Origin: DASQDT01 sp036380435
Lineage (GTDB): Bacteria > Acidobacteriota > Blastocatellia > Pyrinomonadales > Pyrinomonadaceae
Assembly (NCBI GenBank): GCA_036380435.1
Contig: DASVES010000499.1
Location: forward strand, 1-6,593
Length of the DNA stretch: 6,593 bases
Reading direction: 5' to 3'
The position numbers and the translations under genes were made by a program. Below the pieces are notes generated by a model that saw nothing but the letters and a program-made list of their open reading frames with translations, was not told the origin of the DNA and ran no database searches. Of the stretch, positions 1 to 4,838 are shown piece by piece. Numbering within the stretch: position 1 is the stretch's first letter; the number at the start of each line of letters is the position of its first letter.

Positions 1-524
1 AGCTGACGCGCGACCTCGCACAGCGATTCAACCGCGACTACGGCGAGACATTTCGCCTGCCCGAAGTCTTCATCCCGAAGGTCGGTGCCAAGATCGCGGC
101 GCTCGATGACCCGTCGAAGAAGATGTCGAAGTCGGAGGAGAACGACAACTCGCGCATCAACATGCTCGACGAGCCGGACACCGTCCGCCGCAAGTTCCGC
201 CGGGCCGTCACCGACTCAGGGAGTGAGATTCGCTTCGACGAGTCGCGCCCCGGCGTCACGAACCTCCTCAGCGTCTACCAGATTATGACGGGGCGCGCGC
301 CCGCCGAGATAGAATCGCACTTCGAGGGCAAGGGCTACGGCAAGCTCAAGGAGGAGGTGGCCGAGGCCACGGTCGAGTATCTGCGGCCCTTCCGCGAGCG
401 CGTCTTGGCCATCACGGACGAGGAGTTGAACCGCGTGCTCGCCGATGGGCGCGACCGCGCGCGCTCGATTGCCGGCGAGACGTTGCGCCGGGTCTACGAA
501 CGGCTCGGGATTGTGGGGGCTTGA
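1..524 (+). CDS. trpS: Tryptophanyl-tRNA synthetase, C-terminal part (5' truncated by window)
   Basis: This cytoplasmic class I aminoacyl-tRNA synthetase attaches tryptophan to tRNA-Trp using ATP. The reading frame is open from position 3 to the TGA at 522-524, giving 173 visible residues. Full-length enzymes are about 330 residues, so the N-terminal half with the HIGH-type motif lies outside the window. The segment RLPEVFIPKVGAKIAALDDP, typical of TrpS, precedes a perfect KMSKS signature (visible residues 40-44, bases 120-134). This is the mobile loop that stabilises the transition state of amino-acid activation. It is followed by SRINMLD and RRKFRRAVTDS, the usual TrpS continuation, and a helical anticodon-binding C-terminus. 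An apparent ATG at 123 lies inside the KMSKS motif and is not the start. The stop codon overlaps the scpA start by 4 nt, so the genes are probably co-transcribed and translationally coupled. Nothing looks damaged. Confidence 0.96.
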   Translation, partial: LTRDLAQRFNRDYGETFRLPEVFIPKVGAKIAALDDPSKKMSKSEENDNSRINMLDEPDTVRRKFRRAVTDSGSEIRFDESRPGVTNLLSVYQIMTGRAPAEIESHFEGKGYGKLKEEVAEATVEYLRPFRERVLAITDEELNRVLADGRDRARSIAGETLRRVYERLGIVGA

Positions 525-1372
525 GAATCTTGGCGAGCGAGACACCAGAGATGGAACAGCCCGAGGCGCAGGACGCGGACACGGCGGCGACCGTGGCGGC
601 GGCGGCCGAGGGCGGACAGATCAACGTCGCCGGCGCGCGCCCCGAGATTTCCACGGCGCAGGGCGGCGAGGAGCTGAAGCTCGTCCTCGGCGAGTTCTCC
701 GGGCCGCTCGACCTGCTGCTCTACCTCATCCGTCAGGAGCAGGTTTCGATCTACGACATCCCGCTGGCGCGCATCACGAACGCCTACCTCGGCTACCTGC
801 GAATGATGCAGGGCATGGACATCGCCGTCGCCAGCGACTTCCTCGTGATGGCGGCGCAGCTCATCGAGATCAAGTCGAAGATGCTGCTCCCGGTTGACCC
901 GAGTCTTTCGCCGGAGGATGCGGAGGCCGACGACCCGCGACGCGAACTCATCGACCGGCTGCTCGAACACCAGAAGTACAAGGCCGCGGCCGAGATGCTG
1001 TGGTCGCGCGCGACCGTGGAGCAGGCCGTCTACGCGCGCGCGCCGATTGAGACGGACAAGACGAACCCCGAGGTGTCCGCCGGGGCCTTCGACCTGCTGC
1101 GCGTCTTTCAGGAGATACTGACGCGCAAGAAGGAAGAAGTGTTGATGGAGATCGAGCGCGACGAGATGACGATGACGGAGATGCTGGAGCGCCTGCGTAA
1201 CATGGTCTTCTCCACGGGCGAGCTGAATCTCCGGCAGTTTTTCGAGCACACGCGCAGCCGGCGCGAGCTGGTGCTCGCCTTCCTCTCCGTGCTCGAACTC
1301 GTCCGCACCACCGAAGTCAGACTTTTCCAGAGTGAGACCTTCGGCGACATCGTCGCCCGCGTGAGCAGTTAA
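521..1372 (+). CDS. scpA: Segregation and condensation protein A (kleisin subunit of SMC complex)
   Basis: ScpA is the kleisin that bridges the two SMC ATPase heads and recruits ScpB, forming the complex that compacts and segregates the chromosome. Of 283 residues, the conserved N-terminal SMC-neck-binding region begins near residue 52 and contains EFSGPLDLLLYLIRQEQV and SIYDIPLARITNAYL. It is followed by ASDFLVMAAQLIEIKSKMLL (residues 105-123, starting ASDF), another family hallmark. A less conserved ScpB-binding linker follows, and the C-terminal winged helix (about 215-283) contains VLAFLSVLELVRTTEVRLFQ. The first 50 residues are an Ala/Glu/Asp-rich, probably disordered extension that makes the protein somewhat longer than the usual 240-260. 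The start is uncertain. TTG at 521 overlaps the trpS stop (TTGA, coupling), while an in-frame ATG at 551 removes ten residues. Neither has a strong Shine-Dalgarno. scpB follows after 4 nt. Confidence 0.95.
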   Translation: MRILASETPEMEQPEAQDADTAATVAAAAEGGQINVAGARPEISTAQGGEELKLVLGEFSGPLDLLLYLIRQEQVSIYDIPLARITNAYLGYLRMMQGMDIAVASDFLVMAAQLIEIKSKMLLPVDPSLSPEDAEADDPRRELIDRLLEHQKYKAAAEMLWSRATVEQAVYARAPIETDKTNPEVSAGAFDLLRVFQEILTRKKEEVLMEIERDEMTMTEMLERLRNMVFSTGELNLRQFFEHTRSRRELVLAFLSVLELVRTTEVRLFQSETFGDIVARVSS

Positions 1373-1376
1373 AAAG

Positions 1377-2198
1377 ATGGCCAAGAGAACGAAGCGAAAC
1401 GAAGAAAGCGAAGCCCCCGCCGTCGCCGAAGAATTGCCGGCGGAGCTGGAAGGAAACGACGGGGCGGACGAGGACGCCCTTGACGGGGGCGCCGAGTTCA
1501 CGTCGGACGATGAACCGGACGACGAGGACGAGCCGGAGTTCCTCGTCCACGACGCCGACGCCGAAGACCGCGGCGAGGAGCGCGCCCGCCAGCTCGAAGC
1601 CATGCGGGCAGGCGTGGAGGCGGCCGACGAGGACGGCGAGGTCGCGCCCGGCGGCGGCCAGCGGAGCATGGCCGAGCTGATGTCGATTATCGAGGCGCTG
1701 GTCTTCGTCTCCGACGAGCCGCTGACGGCGAAAGACATTGCGGCCGTGCTCAAGGAGGAGCGCGGCTGGGTGCAGTTAGGTTGCGAGGAGCTGGCAAAGG
1801 AGTTCAACGAGCGCAACGGCGGGTTGATGCTCCGCGAGGTGGCGGGCGGCTGGCAGCTCGCCACGCGGCCCGAGCACCACGAGCACATCCGCGCCTACCT
1901 GAAGTCGAAGCCGAGCGCGAAACTGTCGCTCGCCGCTTTGGAGACTCTGGCCGTCATCGCCTACAAGCAGCCCGTCACCGTCCCGGAGATTCTGGAAATC
2001 CGCGGCGTGCAATCCTCCTCGGCCATCAAGACGCTCCTCGACAAGCGACTCATCGTCGCCAAAGGGCGCAAGGAGGTCGTCGGCCGCCCGATGCTCTACG
2101 GCACGTCGAAAGAATTTCTCTTGCAGTTCGGTCTGAAGGACTTGACGGAGCTGCCAAGCATCGAAGACTTCGAGGACTTGGCCGGCGGCGGGGCGTGA
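1377..2198 (+). CDS. scpB: Segregation and condensation protein B with long acidic N-terminal extension
   Basis: ScpB is a tandem winged-helix protein that dimerises on the ScpA linker and regulates the SMC ATPase. The conserved core starts at about residue 98 (MAELMSIIEALVFVSDEPLT) and runs through the first winged helix (ITRPEHHEHIRAYL-like region around 160-176). It then enters the strongly conserved LSLAALETLAVIAYKQPVT (183-201), EIRGVQSSSAIKTLLDKRLI (208-227) and GRPMLYGTSKEFLLQFGL (236-253). This core of about 175 residues is a normal ScpB size. The unusual part is residues 1-97: a basic start (MAKRTKR) followed by a stretch in which 34 of the first 90 residues are Asp or Glu, presumably disordered. 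ATG at 1377 gives tight spacing to scpA. In-frame internal ATGs at codons 76 and 98 exist, but the open frame and codon pattern continue upstream and favour the long form. Acidic tails are sometimes seen on nucleoid proteins; what this one does is unknown. Confidence 0.95.
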   Translation: MAKRTKRNEESEAPAVAEELPAELEGNDGADEDALDGGAEFTSDDEPDDEDEPEFLVHDADAEDRGEERARQLEAMRAGVEAADEDGEVAPGGGQRSMAELMSIIEALVFVSDEPLTAKDIAAVLKEERGWVQLGCEELAKEFNERNGGLMLREVAGGWQLATRPEHHEHIRAYLKSKPSAKLSLAALETLAVIAYKQPVTVPEILEIRGVQSSSAIKTLLDKRLIVAKGRKEVVGRPMLYGTSKEFLLQFGLKDLTELPSIEDFEDLAGGGA

Positions 2199-2209
2199 GC
2201 CGCTGTCGC

Positions 2210-2216
2210 GGAGGAG
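2210..2216 (+). promoter_or_regulatory. Strong ribosome binding site for the exported protein
   Basis: GGAGGAG lies 6 nt upstream of the ATG at 2223. It closely matches the anti-Shine-Dalgarno complement and is much stronger than the sites before scpA, scpB or rluB. It fixes the start of the downstream gene and suggests that gene is translated independently of scpB. Confidence 0.75.
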
Positions 2217-2222
2217 ACGACG

Positions 2223-2771
2223 ATGCGCGCACTTAAGAACACTCTCGGCTGCTTCTGCCTGTCGGTGCTTTTCACGTCCGCGTGTCTCGGGCAGGCGGAG
2301 AGCGCGCCCGCACCGGCTTCCGTCGCCGGCGGCGCTAAGCTCGCGATTAAATGTCTGGGCGCTGGCGTGAAAGCCGGCGAGCGGGTCGCCCTGCCGGGCG
2401 TCCACCGGGAGGGCGAGCAGAGCTTCGATCTCATCGTCTGCTACCTGGTCGAGACGGAGGAGGATCGCCGGCGCGGCGACCTGCTCATCGAGTTTGTCAT
2501 TCACGGCAGCGACGCCGCGCCCGTCCGACTCAAGCGGCCGGCGATCAAAGTGGGTGAGGAACTGCTCTGCCGCACCGACCGCAGCGCCTACCAGTCCGAG
2601 AGCGCGGCCGGCAACGTCACCGATGCGGTCGTCGCGCAGACGCTCACCGCGCACGACTTCGAGCAGCTTTTCACGGGCAAGCCCGTCACCGTCCAGTTCG
2701 GGCGCGTCGCCTTCGAGTTGACGCAGGGTCATCTTGACGCCCTGCGGAAGCTACTCAAGTCTGGACAATAA
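2223..2771 (+). CDS. Unknown small exported protein, possible lipoprotein
   Basis: I do not recognise this 182-residue protein. It begins MRALKNTLGCFCLSVLFTSA, a short basic n-region (R2, K5) and a hydrophobic h-region typical of a signal peptide. Cys21 follows T-S-A, a permissive lipobox, so signal peptidase II cleavage and lipidation are possible. Alternatively, signal peptidase I could cut after GQA (residue 25). The mature part has an Ala/Pro-rich linker (26-38) and then a mixed beta-strand-like region, including SFDLIVCYLVE and DLLIEFVIHG. It ends with a region containing QLFTGKPVTVQFGRVAFELT and a helical C-terminus (LDALRKLLKS). Cysteines 44, 73 and 116 could form a disulphide. Stop-to-start distance from scpB is 24 nt, with a strong Shine-Dalgarno, so read-through from scpB is plausible. 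It sits between scpB and rluB, which are often adjacent elsewhere, so it looks like an insertion into that gene order. No catalytic motif is apparent, and the function is unknown. Confidence 0.8.
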   Translation: MRALKNTLGCFCLSVLFTSACLGQAESAPAPASVAGGAKLAIKCLGAGVKAGERVALPGVHREGEQSFDLIVCYLVETEEDRRRGDLLIEFVIHGSDAAPVRLKRPAIKVGEELLCRTDRSAYQSESAAGNVTDAVVAQTLTAHDFEQLFTGKPVTVQFGRVAFELTQGHLDALRKLLKSGQ

Positions 2772-2779
2772 AGAAAGAT

Positions 2780-2793
2780 CTGATTTGAGATTC
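2780..2793. repeat. Short AT-rich repeat module shared with the next intergenic element
   Basis: The 14-mer CTGATTTGAGATTC is the exact reverse complement of 3845-3858, in the core of the large palindromic element downstream of rluB. It lies just after the stop of the exported protein, 17 nt before the perfect hairpin. The composition (TTTGA/TCAAA) is unlike the surrounding GC-rich genes, which suggests a fragment of the same repeat family. Confidence 0.5.
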
Positions 2794-2810
2794 CACGGAG
2801 GCGCGCGCAA

Positions 2811-2877
2811 GGCAGTAGCCCGACCGTGAGGGAGGGCGTCACGTCGATGCGCCCTCCCTCACGGTCGGGCTACTGCC
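2811..2877. repeat. Perfect 28-bp inverted repeat (REP/MITE-like hairpin)
   Basis: Bases 2811-2838 are exactly reverse-complementary to 2850-2877, with an 11-nt loop (2839-2849, TCACGTCGATG). The arm begins GGCAGTAGCCCGACC and ends GAGGGAGGGCG. With no mismatch over 28 bp and high GC, the transcript or single-stranded DNA would form a very stable hairpin. No T-run follows on either strand (CTGTCC on +, TTGCGC on -), so it is not a canonical intrinsic terminator, although it may impede polymerase or protect the upstream 3' end. Perfect conservation of both arms suggests recent insertion or selection on the structure. It looks like a dispersed repetitive extragenic palindrome, but copy number cannot be assessed from this window. 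Confidence 0.85.
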
Positions 2878-2906
2878 CTGTCCTACTCCGAGAAGTTTCC
2901 GCCCCG

Positions 2907-2912
2907 TAAAAT
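2907..2912 (+). promoter_or_regulatory. Possible -10 box directly before rluB
   Basis: TAAAAT matches the TATAAT consensus at five of six bases and ends 4 nt before the ATG of rluB. No convincing -35 box is visible about 17 nt upstream (TACTCC). If used, transcription would start at or next to the ATG, giving a nearly leaderless mRNA. This would fit the lack of a Shine-Dalgarno before rluB. It is a weak prediction from sequence alone. Confidence 0.2.
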
Positions 2913-2916
2913 CATC

Positions 2917-3729
2917 ATGGAAGAACGATTGCAAAAACTAATCGCCGCCGCCGGCGTCGCCTCGCGCCGCCACGCCGAGGAAATGATCGCGGCGGGCGAA
3001 GTGACGGTGAATGGAAAGATCGTGCGCGAGCTGGGCACGAAGGCCGACCCCGCGCGCGACCACATCAAGGTGCGCGGGCGTCTCATCAATCCGAGTCTTG
3101 CCGCGCGTGAGAAGGTTTACGTGCTGCTCAACAAGCCGCGCGGCTATCTGTCGAGCGCGTCTGACCCGGAGGGCCGACCGCTCGTCACCGAGCTTGTGCC
3201 CGCCTCGCTCGGCCGCCTTCACCCCGTCGGCCGCCTCGACTTCAACACCGAGGGCCTGCTCATCCTCACCAACGACGGCGAGCTGACGAACTACGTCACG
3301 AGCGCGCGCAATAAGGTGCGGAAGGTTTACGAGGTGAAGGTCAAGGGCGTGCCGCCCGAACAGGCTGTCGCGCGTCTGCGCCGCGGCATCAGGCTCGACG
3401 ACGGCGTGCGTACCGCACCGGCCGAGATCACGCTGGTCGAAGAGACGGGAAACAACGCGTGGTACGAGGTCGTGCTGAGAGAAGGGCGCAACCAGCAGAT
3501 TCGTCGGATGTTCGATGCGGTCGGCCACTCGGTCGTCAAGCTGCGGCGCGTCCGCATCGGCGACATCACGGATGAACAACTGCGGACGCGCGAGTTCCGA
3601 ATGCTGGCGCCGCAGGAGGTGGCGCGGCTGATGGGCAAGGGGCGCGGCAAGACGCGCGCGGCCAAAGCCGGCGCAACGACGACGGCCGGGGCCGTGAAGG
3701 CGGCGAGCAAGGGGCGTCTGAAAAGGTAG
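2917..3729 (+). CDS. rluB: RluB/RsuA-family ribosomal RNA pseudouridine synthase
   Basis: The enzyme isomerises a specific uridine of ribosomal RNA to pseudouridine during ribosome assembly. RluB modifies 23S rRNA (U2605 in E. coli); the RsuA relative modifies 16S rRNA. Residues 1-60 form an S4 RNA-binding domain (MEERLQKLIAAAGVASRRHA, EVTVNGKIV). The catalytic domain contains YVLLNKPRGYLSS (68-80), then GRLDFNTEGLLILTNDGEL (105-123) with the catalytic Asp108, and EGRNQQIRRMFDAVGH (189-204). The core length is typical. Residues 239-270 form an added Lys/Arg/Ala-rich tail that could contact RNA. The ATG at 2917 matches the usual S4 start, although no Shine-Dalgarno is visible upstream. The family often follows scpB, so the location supports RluB, but the exact target (RluB, RsuA, RluE or RluF) cannot be proved from sequence alone. 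Confidence 0.92.
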   Translation: MEERLQKLIAAAGVASRRHAEEMIAAGEVTVNGKIVRELGTKADPARDHIKVRGRLINPSLAAREKVYVLLNKPRGYLSSASDPEGRPLVTELVPASLGRLHPVGRLDFNTEGLLILTNDGELTNYVTSARNKVRKVYEVKVKGVPPEQAVARLRRGIRLDDGVRTAPAEITLVEETGNNAWYEVVLREGRNQQIRRMFDAVGHSVVKLRRVRIGDITDEQLRTREFRMLAPQEVARLMGKGRGKTRAAKAGATTTAGAVKAASKGRLKR

Positions 3730-3747
3730 GACTTAACAAAACTGTAG

Positions 3748-3934
3748 GGGCAGGGCTTGTCCGCGGCCCTTCCTCACAGAAGAATTAACATGGATGGGCA
3801 GGATGATCAGGATAAGAGATTTGAAATTTGAAATCTCAAATCTTGAATCTCAAATCAGCTCCTTCTTCATCCTGCGTATCCTGTCCATCCATGTTAATTG
3901 CTCTGTAGCTAAGGGCCGCGGACTTGCCCTGCCC
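3748..3934. repeat. Large nested imperfect palindrome (MITE-like composite element)
   Basis: Arms 3748-3813 and 3869-3934 are 66 nt each and align as an inverted repeat without any gap, 54 of 66 positions matching. The outer block (3748-3771 with 3911-3934; begins GGGCAGGGC) matches at 22 of 24 positions. The inner block (3783-3813 with 3869-3899; begins AATTAACATGGATGG) matches at 27 of 31, and two of its four differences are G-T wobbles in the + strand transcript. The 11-nt joints between blocks are poorly conserved (5 of 11). A 55-nt AT-rich core lies between the arms. The inner block also contains a CAGGAT direct repeat. It codes for nothing credible and has no flanking transposase, so it resembles a non-autonomous palindromic element or a nest of several inserted repeats. 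Confidence 0.75.
3816..3858. repeat. AT-rich repeat core of the palindromic element
   Basis: This core is built from short TTTGA/TCAAA units. Bases 3816-3837 are a near-perfect palindrome (GAGATTTGAAA... ending in AAATCTC, two central-arm mismatches per side). Two 12-mers, AAATCTCAAATC at 3831-3842 and GAATCTCAAATC at 3845-3856, are direct repeats differing at one base. Its base composition differs sharply from the flanking genes, and 3845-3858 is exactly inverted at 2780-2793. Confidence 0.65.
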
Positions 3935-3982
3935 ATACATAATTGTTCACCGCCATTGGTTCTATCAGTCGCCTTAAATCTC

Positions 3983-3987
3983 GGAGG
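3983..3987 (+). promoter_or_regulatory. Ribosome binding site that sets a TTG start
   Basis: GGAGG ends 6 nt before TTG at 3994. This is ideal spacing and is the main reason for choosing that codon over the in-frame TTG at 3943, which has no Shine-Dalgarno and lies next to the repeat element. Confidence 0.7.
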
Positions 3988-3993
3988 ACGCAG

Positions 3994-4647
3994 TTGAGCC
4001 GAAGTCGAAAAATCATCCTTGTGTTGTTCATCGTCTCGAGCATCTTCGGGATGTGGGCGCGCTACTCCTACCAGCAGGCCGAGAAGCGAAAGCGCGAGGA
4101 GCTGTTCAGACGGCTTTCGATGCACAACACGCTAGGCACCGAGGCCGCGCCCTCGGCCGAGCCGGTCGTCGCGGAAACGCGCGACATGTTCGACAGCACG
4201 TTGCCGCAGGAGTCACTCGAACAGATCAAGCAGGCGGTCGGCCAGGACTTCCGTTTGTTGGAGGTGTGGTTCCACGAGAAGGGCGTCTTCGCGAAGGTCT
4301 CGACGGACGGGCAGAGCGTGAAAGAGTATCGCCGCTCGACGAATAAGAAGGAGATCGACGGGCCGCTGGAGGTCAGACTCACGGGCGACGGCAAGCTCGA
4401 AGACAATCTCTTGAAGCTGAGCGACGTTGACTTGTCGCTCATCCCGAAGCTGGCGAAGGAGGCGAAGGAGCGCGCCGCGCTGCCCGACTCGAAGGCTTCT
4501 TCGGCGGGCTTCAAACTCCCCTTCATCAGGTACGAGGGCGAGGGGCCGGAGTGGAGCGTGATGGTCGAGACCGGCAAGCCCGGCGAGAACTGGCAGAGCA
4601 AGCACGTCACTTTCGACGCGAAGGGCAAGTTCAAAAAAGTATTCTGA
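3994..4647 (+). CDS. Unknown single-pass membrane protein
   Basis: I do not recognise this 217-residue protein. It starts at TTG with a good Shine-Dalgarno, then MSRSRKIILVLFIVSSIFGM. Positive charges at residues 3-6 precede a hydrophobic segment (about 7-22), predicting a membrane anchor or uncleaved signal. A charged helix follows (27-40, rich in Lys, Arg and Glu), then an Ala/Pro/Glu linker (49-62). The remainder is soluble: a helix SLEQIKQAVGQDFRLLEVWF (74-93) followed by strand-like segments (EKGVFAKVSTDGQS, PLEVRLTGDGKLED). A second helix comes next (about 149-163), with strand-like segments near the end (PEWSVMVETG, HVTFDAKGKFKKV). The helix-then-strands pattern occurs twice and loosely resembles PepSY-like folds, which is only an impression. 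No catalytic motif is seen. It lies alone between repeat DNA and a hairpin, so it is probably its own transcription unit. Confidence 0.78.
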   Translation: MSRSRKIILVLFIVSSIFGMWARYSYQQAEKRKREELFRRLSMHNTLGTEAAPSAEPVVAETRDMFDSTLPQESLEQIKQAVGQDFRLLEVWFHEKGVFAKVSTDGQSVKEYRRSTNKKEIDGPLEVRLTGDGKLEDNLLKLSDVDLSLIPKLAKEAKERAALPDSKASSAGFKLPFIRYEGEGPEWSVMVETGKPGENWQSKHVTFDAKGKFKKVF

Positions 4648-4723
4648 GCGCGGCGCCTTTTGTCGTATGCCGGCCGCGCCTTCGCGCACCCCTTCCGCAC
4701 TTCGTTTAAAGTCAGACTCCAAG

Positions 4724-4729
4724 TAGAAT
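4724..4729 (+). promoter_or_regulatory. Weak candidate -10 box upstream of the acyl-CoA dehydrogenase
   Basis: TAGAAT (five of six consensus bases) lies in a short AT-richer patch (about 4703-4741) within otherwise GC-rich DNA. The hexamer 17 nt upstream, TTCGTT, is a poor -35. If real, it would give a leader of about 100 nt containing the hairpin at 4752-4794. The support is weak. Confidence 0.2.
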
Positions 4730-4751
4730 AATCAAATCAACAACACGCGTC

Positions 4752-4797
4752 AGCGCGCGGCCGAAGGCTACAGGGGTTTACGCCACCGCGCGCTTTT
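4752..4797 (+). terminator. GC-rich hairpin followed by a T-run: terminator or leader attenuator
   Basis: AGCGCGCGG (4752-4760) is exactly complementary to CCGCGCGCT (4786-4794). The 25-nt loop can add a GGC/GCC helix (4766-4768 with 4782-4784). The stem runs directly into TTTT (4794-4797), as expected of a modest intrinsic terminator. It lies 105 nt after the membrane-protein stop and 45 nt before the dehydrogenase ATG. It could end the upstream transcript or act in the dehydrogenase leader; sequence alone does not decide. The T-run is short and the loop long, so efficiency is doubtful. Confidence 0.4.
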
Positions 4798-4838
4798 CCG
4801 TGTGTGAAATCTTTTTAACCGGGCGGGGCTTTTATTTC

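Noticed and set aside
494..1888. A 464-residue open frame on the minus strand opposite scpA and scpB
   Set aside because: The + strand frames encode unmistakable ScpA and ScpB. The antisense translation is low-complexity Ser/Arg/Leu-rich and has no recognisable motif, as expected from high-GC antisense shadows.
1776..2732. A 318-residue open frame on the minus strand opposite scpB and the exported protein
   Set aside because: It spans two convincing + strand genes and their gap, has Asp/Arg/Leu-biased composition typical of antisense GC-rich DNA, and shows no domain motif.
2811..2877. CRISPR repeat or attachment site
   Set aside because: There is only one unit, no regularly spaced direct repeats, no cas genes and no integrase; the structure is a single inverted repeat.
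3943..3993. Upstream TTG start at 3943 adding 17 residues to the membrane protein
   Set aside because: It has no Shine-Dalgarno, and the added residues put charged sequence before an already well-formed membrane anchor; GGAGG at 3983-3987 points to TTG 3994.
3794..3997. A 67-residue + strand open frame starting MGRMIRIRDLKFEISN
   Set aside because: It lies almost entirely inside the palindromic repeat element, so its sequence is a translation of repeat DNA, and it has no Shine-Dalgarno. Such frames are commonly mis-annotated as hypothetical proteins.
3850..4125. A 91-residue minus strand open frame over the start of the membrane protein
   Set aside because: It overlaps the repeat arm and the credible + strand gene, and has no ribosome binding site or motif.
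4648..4680. Intrinsic terminator right after the membrane-protein stop
   Set aside because: Only a 7-bp stem (4648-4654 with 4673-4679) forms, the T-run lies inside the loop and not after the stem, and GC-rich sequence follows.
4800..4838. GTG start at 4800 for the acyl-CoA dehydrogenase
   Set aside because: The 13 extra residues do not resemble the family N-terminus, while ATG 4839 begins exactly where dehydrogenase proteins normally start.
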